From assembly GCF_001038625.1 (NCBI RefSeq), contig NZ_CP011803.1, positions 496,001 to 560,000 on the forward strand: a stretch of DNA of 64,000 nt. The letters are read 5' to 3'. The notes under the pieces were generated by a model. The model was not told the origin of the DNA. It did not search any database and worked only from the letters and a program-made list of their open reading frames with translations. The DNA comes from Clostridium carboxidivorans P7 (GTDB lineage: Bacteria; Bacillota; Clostridia; Clostridiales; Clostridiaceae). The position numbers were made by a program, and so were the translations under genes. The stretch's first letter is position 1. Each line of letters begins with the position of its first letter. Positions 17,084 to 24,823 of the stretch are shown here, in pieces.

Positions 17084-18904
17084 ATGGATGATGTAGAAGA
17101 TTTTTTAAATAATGCTAGTTTGCTTATTGTTGATGATTCTTATTATAACATTAAAATGTTATCTATGATACTTAGGCAAAAATGGCATAATGTAAGAAAT
17201 GCTTTAAGTTATGAATTAGGTATGAAATCTGTTATGGAAAATCCTCCAGATATAATTTTACTTAAGAGCAGTGCAGATGGATGCAAAGTTTGTGAAACTT
17301 TGAAAGAACATGATAAACTTAAGAATATTCCCATTATTTTTATTAATAATAAAAATGAAAAAGTTGATATAGATGATTTGTTTAATGCTGGAGCTGATGA
17401 TTATATAAATATGCCCATTAATTATAATGAAGTTATAGTTAGAGTAAAAACTCAATTAAAGCTATATTTTATGAATAAGCAAGCGTGGAAATATAGTGAA
17501 AAGAGCTATAATCAAATTAATAAGCTTAATGAAAAGTTGATGAAAGATAATAATGATTTAAAAGAACAAGTTAGGAAAAATAATCAGCAATTAGAAGAGA
17601 TAACTGATGAATTAAAAGAATTTAATGTTATGCTTGAGGAAGAGATTACTGAACGTACTAAAACTGAAGAAGCTTTAAGGGAAAGTGAAAGGCAATTTCG
17701 TTATTCTATAGAAGAAGCTCCAGTACCTGTAATGATATATGCTGAAGATGGTGAGATAATGAATATCAATAAAACCTGGGAAATTATCACAGGTTATACA
17801 ATTAAGGATATTCCAATAGCTTCTGAATGGGGAAAAGTATCGGATATATTTAAAGAAGACTCACAGTGCAGTGCAAATATACTATATAGTTTTGAAGAAG
17901 GACGAAATGATGGAGAGTATTCTGTAAAAACAAAAAGTGGGTATGTACGAATTTGGAACTTTTATTCAGGTTATATTGGTAGATTAAGTGATGGACGTAA
18001 TATAATAATTAGAGTAGCTATGGATATAACTGAAAAAAAGCATATGGAAGAATTACAAAAAAGTATTGAAAAAGAAAGAATGAGATTACTTGAGATTAAG
18101 GAATATGATAGAATTAAAACAGATTTTTTTGCCAACATTTCTCATGAATTAAGGACACCAATTAATGTTATATTTTCTGCCATACAAGTGCATAAGCTTA
18201 AACTAAAAGATTGCAATTTTAATGATAATTTTCCAGATAAATATAAGTATATAAATATCATGGAACAAAATTGTTACCGTCTATTAAGGTTGGTTAATAA
18301 TTTAATTGATATTACAAAAATAGACTCAGGATATCTTGTAATAAATGAAATTAATTGCGATATAGTAAGTCTTATAGAAGATATAACCCTTTCGGTAGCG
18401 GATTATATAGAGAATAAAGGTCTATCCGTGGTATTTGATACAGATATAGAAGAAAAAATTATTGCTTGTGATCCAGAAAAAATGGAAAGAATTATATTAA
18501 ATTTATTGTCTAATGCAGTAAAATTTACGCTTCGAGGAGGCAGTATTTTTGTTAATATAGAAAATGGTACTGAAAGTATTTGTATAAGGGTAAAGGATAC
18601 AGGAAAAGGTATTCCTAAAGAAAAGCTAGATTCAATATTTGAACGTTTTGTACAAGTTGATAAATCTCTTACAAGGGAAAATGAAGGAAGTGGAATAGGA
18701 CTTTCGCTAGTAAAGGCTTTAGTAGAACTGCATGAAGGAACTATATCAGTAAATAGTAAGGAAGGTTATGGAAGTGAATTTATCATACATATTCCATGTA
18801 AATTAGTAGATGGTGGTGAATTTAATTACAGTTCTTATGAAGATACAATGAAGAAAAGTTATATTGAAAAAGTGAACTTAGAATTTTCTGATATATATAA
18901 CTAA
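17084..18904 (+). CDS. PAS histidine kinase with N-terminal pseudo-receiver
   Basis: Soluble kinase of 606 residues. Residues 10-125 are a receiver fold that keeps the acidic pair Asp17-Asp18 but has Lys61 where the phosphoacceptor Asp belongs (DIILLKSSADG) and Met110 in place of the conserved Lys (INMP). It cannot be phosphorylated normally. A coiled coil (130-200), a PAS domain (about 205-315), HisKA with His354 (NISHELRTPINVIFSAIQ) and an intact HATPase (ILNLLSNAVKFT, GSGIGLSLVKALVELH) follow. The kinase part looks active, and no regulator gene is adjacent. It probably signals with the FIST protein before it. That partnership is inferred. Confidence 0.9.
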   Translation: MDDVEDFLNNASLLIVDDSYYNIKMLSMILRQKWHNVRNALSYELGMKSVMENPPDIILLKSSADGCKVCETLKEHDKLKNIPIIFINNKNEKVDIDDLFNAGADDYINMPINYNEVIVRVKTQLKLYFMNKQAWKYSEKSYNQINKLNEKLMKDNNDLKEQVRKNNQQLEEITDELKEFNVMLEEEITERTKTEEALRESERQFRYSIEEAPVPVMIYAEDGEIMNINKTWEIITGYTIKDIPIASEWGKVSDIFKEDSQCSANILYSFEEGRNDGEYSVKTKSGYVRIWNFYSGYIGRLSDGRNIIIRVAMDITEKKHMEELQKSIEKERMRLLEIKEYDRIKTDFFANISHELRTPINVIFSAIQVHKLKLKDCNFNDNFPDKYKYINIMEQNCYRLLRLVNNLIDITKIDSGYLVINEINCDIVSLIEDITLSVADYIENKGLSVVFDTDIEEKIIACDPEKMERIILNLLSNAVKFTLRGGSIFVNIENGTESICIRVKDTGKGIPKEKLDSIFERFVQVDKSLTRENEGSGIGLSLVKALVELHEGTISVNSKEGYGSEFIIHIPCKLVDGGEFNYSSYEDTMKKSYIEKVNLEFSDIYN

Positions 18905-18948
18905 AAGCATTCATATAAATATAGTAGATCATTATTATAGGAGAATGT

Positions 18949-19467
18949 ATGCCAGGAGATATATCAAAACACACTAAGTATATTGCTGATGGACCTTATC
19001 CAGAACCAAAGGTGGAAGGTAAAAATATTTTTTATGCTAACCTACTGCTTGAAGATTATGCAGGTATGGTTAGTGAACTTACAGCTATAAATCTTTATAT
19101 CTTCCAACATATAGCTAGCGAAGGAAAGTATGATGACTTTGCAGAACTTATAGGTGGAATAGCTATGGCAGAGATGAAGCATCTAGAGCTTTTAGGAGAT
19201 ACAATTAAGTTATTAGGTGTGAAACCAGTGTATGCTAATTCTACCTGTCCATTTAGTAAGCTTTGGACTGCTAAATATGTCAATTTTACTACTGTTATAA
19301 AAGCTATGCTTGCAGAAGCCATTAGATCAGAAAAAAAGGCCATTAATCAATATAAGCGTCATATTATTTTGATTAAGGATGAATTTATAAAGAAATTGAT
19401 TAACAGAATTATAATAGATGAGGAGCTTCATTTAAAGCTTTTAGAAGAAATGTATGAGAAATATTAA
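18949..19467 (+). CDS. Ferritin-like domain protein
   Basis: 172-residue four-helix-bundle protein with di-iron-type spacing of acidic residues and histidines: SELTAINLYIFQHI, MAEMKHLELLGDTIKLLG, EAIRSEKKAINQYKRHI and DEELHLKLLEEM. Related proteins are rubrerythrin-like or bacterioferritin-like; no rubredoxin centre is present. The likely role is metal binding or peroxide handling. It follows the kinase by 44 bases with an AGGAGA site, so it may be the output gene of the FIST-kinase cluster. The exact activity is not set by the sequence. Confidence 0.8.
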   Translation: MPGDISKHTKYIADGPYPEPKVEGKNIFYANLLLEDYAGMVSELTAINLYIFQHIASEGKYDDFAELIGGIAMAEMKHLELLGDTIKLLGVKPVYANSTCPFSKLWTAKYVNFTTVIKAMLAEAIRSEKKAINQYKRHIILIKDEFIKKLINRIIIDEELHLKLLEEMYEKY

Positions 19468-19481
19468 GATAATATTTTTTG

Positions 19482-19506
19482 AGAGGACAGAGGACAATTG
19501 TCCTCT
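19482..19506. repeat. Collapsed remnant of the multi-hairpin repeat; terminator
   Basis: AGAGGACAGAGGACAATTG followed by TCCTCT. The left part equals the outer end of the large repeats at 21303 and 58919. The sequence then jumps at CAATTG to the opposite end, as if the inside had been deleted between two CAATTG sites. GAGGACAATTGTCCTC is a perfect palindrome lying between convergent genes, with T-runs on its left, so it can also serve as terminator. Confidence 0.7.
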
Positions 19507-19509
19507 TAT

Positions 19510-21177
19510 TTACTTGTCTATCATAACCATATTGAATTGAGTATTGTAACTACAGTTGAAACCTGCTTTAGTTAAAGCATCTAGGCTAACATTTTTCTTA
19601 GAAGAAAGATCTTTTGAATTAAAGCTATAGGTTTGTTTATCTATAGTTAATTTCAATGATGAAGAATCATAAGTTCCACCTAAATACATAGCTATATAGA
19701 GTGGATTAACATAAGCTTTACCATTTGCTATTTCAGTTTGATTGCTTCCAAAGGCAATTGGTGTTCCATATATCACTAATCTTGGATCAGCGCCTATAGC
19801 TGCTAATTCTTTGTTATTCATATCGACATTATATGCAGCTGGAAGAACTACCTTTGTACTGTTTTGTGGATGATCTTTATCTATTGTGAAGGAGTCTACT
19901 AAAGTTCCATCCTGCTTATATGCGTTTATTGTAAGTACATTTCCTTTAACATCTGCTACTTCGTAAGAAGGCATATCTTGAGGATCAAAGAAAAATGCAT
20001 CCCAAACTTTAGAAGATAAGTCTCCATAATATTTAGCACCACTTCTGCCAGTTACATAGTATACTGTTCCCTTAGAGTAATCTGTATAGTATTTACCATT
20101 ATTTATAGGGAAGGTTCTAGACACACCATGATCATGCCCGTTAAGAACTACATCTACATGATGCTTTTCTATTATAGGTGATATTATATTTTTTAAGCTT
20201 ACATTAGCTCTTGAAGCTTTATTGTAGTACGGAGTTTTGTGGAAGGAAACTATTGTCCAAGGTTGTTTATTTGCAGATAAATCTGAATCAAGCCAAGCTG
20301 CCTGCTGTTTGAAAAATTCGTCGTTATTTGGAGCTTCTTCTTCTTCCTGGCTGTCTAACATTACGAAATGAACATTTCCATAATCATAGGAATACACTTG
20401 ACCCTTAAAACCTTCTGGTCCATTCATAGGAACCTTGAATTGATTTACAAAATATTTAGGCTTAGTTGAATCCCAGCCAACAGCATTGTAGGTTTCATGG
20501 TTACCTTGAGTGGGCATTTCCGGTACAGTATCAATAACACCTTTAGCAGCGTCAAACCAGTTATTCCAGTGTCTATAGTCTTGTCCTTTTTCAACTAAGT
20601 CCCCCATATTTATTATAAAATCGGCATCTTTATTTTTAGAATAGGCATTTTGAACAGTTTTATTCCATGGAGCATAATTTGGGACATCTGCATTTCCGCT
20701 TTGAGAATCTCCAAAAACAATAAATTTCACATCATCTTCTTTGGCAGTTTCTGTTTTAAAGGTGTTTTCTTCACTCCAATTTTGTCCATCCCCTACTTTG
20801 TAACTATATTTAGTATTTGGAGTAAGATTAGTTAGAGTAGCTGAAAATAGATTCATATATCCAGTGTTTATATCAGTGTTTGATGTTGAAAAATCTTCCT
20901 TAGCAGCATCAAAAGTTTTTGTCTCACCAGTAGTTAAATTTTTGTATTGAACTAATCCTTTAGTTACATTTGTACTAGTTCTCCAAGTAATGGTTTGTGT
21001 AGTTTTTGGATCTTTTGTCCATGTTAAAGTAACATGATCAGGCTTTACAGTAGAATTCAGGCTGGTATTAATAGTTGTACCATCATAGGCTGCTTGTACT
21101 GAATATATTGGAGATGCTGTTGTTGCTGCAGTAATGATAAGTGAAGCTATTAACATTGATAAATGTTTATTTTTCAT
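19510..21177 (-). CDS. Secreted purple-acid-phosphatase-like metallophosphoesterase
   Basis: Exported phosphatase of 555 residues from the ATG at 21177 (GAGGTG upstream; an earlier in-frame ATG lacks a site). It has a signal peptide to about residue 30 (SPIYSVQAA), an N-terminal Fn3-like purple acid phosphatase domain (PDHVTLTW, TPNTKYSYKVGDG) and a calcineurin-like catalytic domain. All metal-ligand motifs are present: FGDSQSG, NMGDLVEKG, QGNHET, SFHKTPYY, NGHDHGVSR. The C-terminal 100 residues resemble the copper-amine-oxidase N-like domain common in clostridial secreted proteins. TTAAC repeats upstream suggest phosphate control. The natural substrate is unknown. Confidence 0.88.
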   Translation of the reverse strand: MKNKHLSMLIASLIITAATTASPIYSVQAAYDGTTINTSLNSTVKPDHVTLTWTKDPKTTQTITWRTSTNVTKGLVQYKNLTTGETKTFDAAKEDFSTSNTDINTGYMNLFSATLTNLTPNTKYSYKVGDGQNWSEENTFKTETAKEDDVKFIVFGDSQSGNADVPNYAPWNKTVQNAYSKNKDADFIINMGDLVEKGQDYRHWNNWFDAAKGVIDTVPEMPTQGNHETYNAVGWDSTKPKYFVNQFKVPMNGPEGFKGQVYSYDYGNVHFVMLDSQEEEEAPNNDEFFKQQAAWLDSDLSANKQPWTIVSFHKTPYYNKASRANVSLKNIISPIIEKHHVDVVLNGHDHGVSRTFPINNGKYYTDYSKGTVYYVTGRSGAKYYGDLSSKVWDAFFFDPQDMPSYEVADVKGNVLTINAYKQDGTLVDSFTIDKDHPQNSTKVVLPAAYNVDMNNKELAAIGADPRLVIYGTPIAFGSNQTEIANGKAYVNPLYIAMYLGGTYDSSSLKLTIDKQTYSFNSKDLSSKKNVSLDALTKAGFNCSYNTQFNMVMIDK

Positions 21178-21234
21178 AAATCTTTCACCTCTTAACTTAA
21201 TTTTCCATGGCATAACGTAATTATATATTTATTA

Positions 21235-21272
21235 AGTTAAGAGGATATTATATAGAGTTAAGGATGTGTTAA
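21235..21272 (-). promoter_or_regulatory. Possible PhoP box and promoter
   Basis: On the minus strand TTAACA (21272-21267) and TTAACT (21261-21256) are 11 bases apart. A TATAAT -10 follows at 21252-21247 and another TTAACT at 21240-21235. Helically phased TT(A/T)AC(A/T) repeats just before a -10 box resemble the Pho box of Bacillota. This is inference from spacing and from the phosphatase product. Confidence 0.4.
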
Positions 21273-21302
21273 GTTTATGAATAAATTAAAATTTTACAAT
21301 AT

Positions 21303-21595
21303 AAAAATATTGCGAAGCAATATTTTTAGAGGACATTTGACATTTGACAGAGGACAATGAAGGTGAGTTTTCCTCCTTATGTCGGAAAACTAATTTATTT
21401 CTAAAGCTTGTTTTGCTAACGCAAAATGAGCTTTAAACTTATATTAGTCAGCAATGTTTCGCTTTAGCGAAACGAGCTTTGAAAAACTTAATTAAAGATT
21501 TTTCGTAGCATAGCGGAGAAAAATCATCCTTCACTGTCCTCTGTCAATTGTCCTCTATCCTCTAAAAAGTTGTGTCGCATTATGCTTAAATTATA
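21303..21595 (+). repeat. Multi-hairpin dispersed repeat, copy A
   Basis: A hairpin AAAAATATTGC-GAA-GCAATATTTTT (21303-21327) precedes inverted ends at 21328-21366 and about 21524-21563 (AGAGGACA and TGTCCTCT units). Between them lie four hairpins at 21367-21390, 21403-21434, 21456-21473 (GTTTCGCTTTAGCGAAAC) and 21497-21525. A tail AAAAAGTTGTGTCGCA follows. No coding frame is present. A near-identical inverted copy sits at 58919-59214, and base changes between them mostly preserve pairing. Confidence 0.85.
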
Positions 21596-21779
21596 AATTT
21601 AGTAGCTTTTTAATCGCATAAGTAATATAATAACATAAAATATAATTTTAACATTAATATACTTGATTCAAATTGCAAAACTATAAATATTAGTTAAAGT
21701 TAATAAGTATTTACAGTAATTTATTATATATATTATCTACTTAATCAATGAACATATAATTTAAACAAGGAGGGATAGT

Positions 21780-22508
21780 ATGAATATAGCAGCTTTTTTT
21801 GATATTGATGGTACTTTATATAGAGAAGGATTAATTACAGAAGTTTTTAAAAAACTTGTGAAATATGAAATAATTCCAACTGATAGATGGTATAAGGAAG
21901 TAAAACCAGAGTACGAGAAATGGGATAAAAGACAGGGAAACTATGATAACTATCTTTTGAAAATGGCAGGAATATATATTGAGGCTATAAAAGGTCTTCA
22001 TAAATCCCAAATAGAATTCATAGCTAAAAATGTGGTGTCGCAAAAAGGAGATAGGGTTTATACTTTTACAAGGGATAAAATTAAGTGGCACAAAGAAAAA
22101 GGACATAAGGTGATAACTGTTTCAGGAAGTCCCATAGAGCTAGTAAGAGAAATGTCTATAAAATATGGTTTTGATGACTATAAAGGAGCAAGGTATGTAA
22201 TAGATGATGATGAAATGTATACTGGAGAAGTAATTCCAATGTGGGATAGTGAAAGTAAAGAAAATGCTATTTATGATTTAGTAAAAAAGTACAATATAGA
22301 TTTATGTAACAGTTATGCTTATGGAGATACATCTGGAGATTTTTCAATGTTTAAATTAGTAAGACATCCTGTCTGTGTAAATCCAACTAAAGAACTTCTT
22401 CAAAAGGTTGTAGAGGATGAGGAAGTTAGAAAAAAAATACAGATAATAGTTGAAAGAAAGGATACAATATATGATCTAAAACCAGATTACATTAATAATT
22501 TTAATTAG
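21780..22508 (+). CDS. HAD-superfamily IB phosphatase
   Basis: Cytoplasmic phosphatase of 242 residues, SerB-like. Motif I is FFDIDGTLYR (nucleophile and acid Asp), motif II TVSGSP, and motif IV GDTSGDFSM. The helical cap lies between motifs I and II. HAD-IB members dephosphorylate phosphoserine or other small metabolites; the substrate is not evident. The start has AAGGAGG. It stands alone, 210 bases before the next gene. Confidence 0.85.
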   Translation: MNIAAFFDIDGTLYREGLITEVFKKLVKYEIIPTDRWYKEVKPEYEKWDKRQGNYDNYLLKMAGIYIEAIKGLHKSQIEFIAKNVVSQKGDRVYTFTRDKIKWHKEKGHKVITVSGSPIELVREMSIKYGFDDYKGARYVIDDDEMYTGEVIPMWDSESKENAIYDLVKKYNIDLCNSYAYGDTSGDFSMFKLVRHPVCVNPTKELLQKVVEDEEVRKKIQIIVERKDTIYDLKPDYINNFN

Positions 22509-22718
22509 GACTTGCGAAGTAAGATAGCGAGTTAAAGATGTTAATATGTTTTGCTTAAGGCAATATTATGTAAAGCATATTCACGACTTTCTTGCTATTT
22601 TTTATGTTGGAAATTTACATTTGTGTTATATATATGAATTAAATTTCACTTGATTGCTAAAAAATGATATAATACTAAAATGGATGTTTTACATAATTAA
22701 TTAGAAAAGAGTGGTAAA

Positions 22719-23387
22719 GTGATAGAAAGGCATAATGTTTTAGAAGTTGAAAAATTGTTAGAAGAAAATATGCTGAGCATAAGTGGAAAAAGTTATTTAT
22801 TTAAGGATGCTTTGTTCTTTGATTTGGAACATTATATATATAAAAAACCTATTTGCATAGGAGTTTTTGGATGCTGTTATTTTGATGATATAGAAAATAA
22901 GCTTAATGTTACACAATATATGATAGAAAGTGGAAAAGATGCAAGACATATATTAACTCTTGCTAAGAATTATTTTCAAACTATGAGTTCAAAATATGGT
23001 AAGAAGTATTTAGTAACTTTTTCAGGTAATAATGATTTTACAGTAATTAATTATCTTTTTGAAAAGTATAATATAGACTTTGATATAGAAGCACATTTTA
23101 GACATATAGATCTTCAAAAAGAATATGAAAGAGAAAAAAAAGTTTGTATTGGACTTAAGGCATTGGAAAAAGAATTTGGTATAGTTCGCGAAAGTGAGGT
23201 TATAAGTGGCTCTAATTTAGCTAAAACTTTTAGTAAAATTGTAAAAGATAGTGGCTATGTACAGAGAATGCCTCAAGAGAAAAGAGATAAAATACTTTTA
23301 TATAATGAACAGGATGTAGTAAGTTTATTTCAAATTTATGTAAATTGGAACATTGTAATGAAAAGAGACGAAATATTAGAGAGTTAG
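22719..23387 (+). CDS. RNase H-fold exonuclease-like protein (YprB type)
   Basis: 222 residues matching the RNase_H_2/YprB group of 3'-5' exonuclease-like domains. Acidic motifs are in place: FFDLEHY (motif I), FSGNNDFTVINYL (motif II) and YNEQDVVSLFQIY (motif III). It has no TPR or helicase extension, unlike some YprB proteins. The start is a GTG with GAGTGG upstream. The FadR-type regulator gene begins 45 bases downstream, so the two may share a transcript. A nucleic acid substrate is likely but not shown. Confidence 0.75.
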   Translation: MIERHNVLEVEKLLEENMLSISGKSYLFKDALFFDLEHYIYKKPICIGVFGCCYFDDIENKLNVTQYMIESGKDARHILTLAKNYFQTMSSKYGKKYLVTFSGNNDFTVINYLFEKYNIDFDIEAHFRHIDLQKEYEREKKVCIGLKALEKEFGIVRESEVISGSNLAKTFSKIVKDSGYVQRMPQEKRDKILLYNEQDVVSLFQIYVNWNIVMKRDEILES

Positions 23388-23432
23388 AGACTTTTTCTAA
23401 TGCAGTTTAATAAAAAAGGGAGGTTTGATTTC

Positions 23433-24128
23433 ATGTTCAGCCCGATAAAAAATACAAAGGTTTATGAACAAGTAATAGAACAAATTAAAAACATGATCAT
23501 AGATGGCACATTGAAAAAAGGAGATAAATTACCTTCAGAAAGGGATTTGGTAGAACATCTTCAGGTTAGCAGAACATCTATAAGAGAAGCTTTAAGAGCT
23601 CTTCAAATTATAGGATTGGTTGAATGTAGACAAGGTGAAGGAAATTATATTAGGGAAAGCTTTGAAAATAGCTTATTTGAACCTCTATCTATGATGTTTA
23701 TGCTTCAAAAAAGTAGTTCTCTTGAAATTATGGAAATTAGAAAGATTATTGAAGTAGAGACTACTGCTTTAGCATCTCAAAGAATTACAGATGAAGAATT
23801 GGATCATATGAAGATGTTACTTGATACCATTAAAAGTTCTGCTGATGAAGGTGATAAGGTAAAAGCTGATAAGGCATTTCATTATGGAATTGCAAAAGCT
23901 TCTAGAAATTATTTAATAATTAATATTTTAAATGCAATTTCATCCTTAATGGATGAATTTATTAAGGATGCAAGAAGAAGAATATTGGTGGAAGAAGAGA
24001 ATAAAGATGAATTAGCTAAACAACATGATGACATATATAAAGGTCTTAAATCTCGTAATCCTAAAAAAGCATCAGAGGCTATGAAGAGGCATTTAGATTT
24101 CACTAATGAATATTATAAAGATTTTTAG
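23433..24128 (+). CDS. FadR-subfamily GntR regulator of lactate genes
   Basis: DNA-binding repressor or activator of 231 residues from the ATG at 23433 (GGGAGG site). The winged helix is at 5-75 (KLPSERDLVEHLQVSRTSIREALRALQIIGLVE), and the all-helical FCD ligand domain at 90-225 has the usual metal-binding histidines (FHYGIAK, KRHLDF). The group includes LldR, which answers to lactate. TGGTNNNACCA operators lie at 24497 and 24766 before the permease gene, matching the known FadR/LldR half-site pattern. Lactate as ligand is inferred from context. Confidence 0.85.
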   Translation: MFSPIKNTKVYEQVIEQIKNMIIDGTLKKGDKLPSERDLVEHLQVSRTSIREALRALQIIGLVECRQGEGNYIRESFENSLFEPLSMMFMLQKSSSLEIMEIRKIIEVETTALASQRITDEELDHMKMLLDTIKSSADEGDKVKADKAFHYGIAKASRNYLIINILNAISSLMDEFIKDARRRILVEEENKDELAKQHDDIYKGLKSRNPKKASEAMKRHLDFTNEYYKDF

Positions 24129-24151
24129 AAGTATTGAGAAGAACTAAGAGA

Positions 24152-24244
24152 AACTGCTGCATTAAGAGAAAATAGTATATACATTGAGTTGGTTTATAAT
24201 TTACTAAACAACCTATTGTATATAAATTACTTAATGCAGCAGTT
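24152..24244 (+). repeat. Long palindrome, copy 2 (terminator-like)
   Basis: Outer arms AACTGCTGCATTAAG and CTTAATGCAGCAGTT pair perfectly over 15 bases. A second stem inside uses GTATATACA and TTGTATATAAAT, and a third GGTTTA and TAAACAACC. The right arm is homologous to 11371-11404. Probable terminator of the regulator gene. Confidence 0.65.
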
Positions 24245-24435
24245 CCTTTATTTATATAAGTTTAATAAGTTTTGTGTAATATAAAAGATTTACAAATTAG
24301 ATTGTTATTTAAATAACTAATATTCTGATAAATTACATTTTGAAGGAAAATTCCAAAAATTATTCTTTTTAAAATATTATGCACAAAGGCTATTAAATCA
24401 ATGTGTAACAGTAGGAATATAAAGTTTGAACTCAA

Positions 24436-24518
24436 TGTTAATTAGATAACAATTGTAGAAATTAGTAAAATAGTGTGGTAATATTAAAACAACAACTGGT
24501 CATACCATATTACCAATT
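24436..24518 (+). promoter_or_regulatory. Upstream lactate regulatory segment with operator
   Basis: Contains TTGTAGAAATTAG, an extended -10-like TGGTAATAT, then the operator TGGTCATACCA (24497-24507) and TTACCAATTT. It resembles the segment at 24704-24803. The 185 bases between the two are AT-rich without a gene. Confidence 0.6.
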
Positions 24519-24703
24519 TAAATATAACAGCAAAATATTATAATAGCAAATGGTAATTCATCCAAACATTAATGTTAAATAAATAACCTCTTTAAAGCTA
24601 TTGAGTGATATTTGAAAAAATATTTAAATATTTTTTATGTAAATGTTTTAATGTGAATGCTGTAGTAATAACGTTTACATGAATTCGAAAAATTGAATGC
24701 CTG

Positions 24704-24803
24704 GTGTTAATGAAATAACTATTGTAGAAATATTGAGAATATTATGCTAGAATTTAGTTATCGACTGGTACTACCATAGTACCATGTTACCATACTACCA
24801 ATT
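24704..24803 (+). promoter_or_regulatory. Proximal lactate operon promoter and operator
   Basis: TTGTAGAAATATTGAG and an extended -10 (TGCTAGAAT) are followed by operator TGGTACTACCA (24766-24776). Further TACCA units follow to 24800, just before the AGGAGG site of the permease. Binding downstream of the -10 implies repression by roadblock or occlusion. Confidence 0.65.
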
Positions 24804-24823
24804 CATTAACAGGAGGATAAAAA

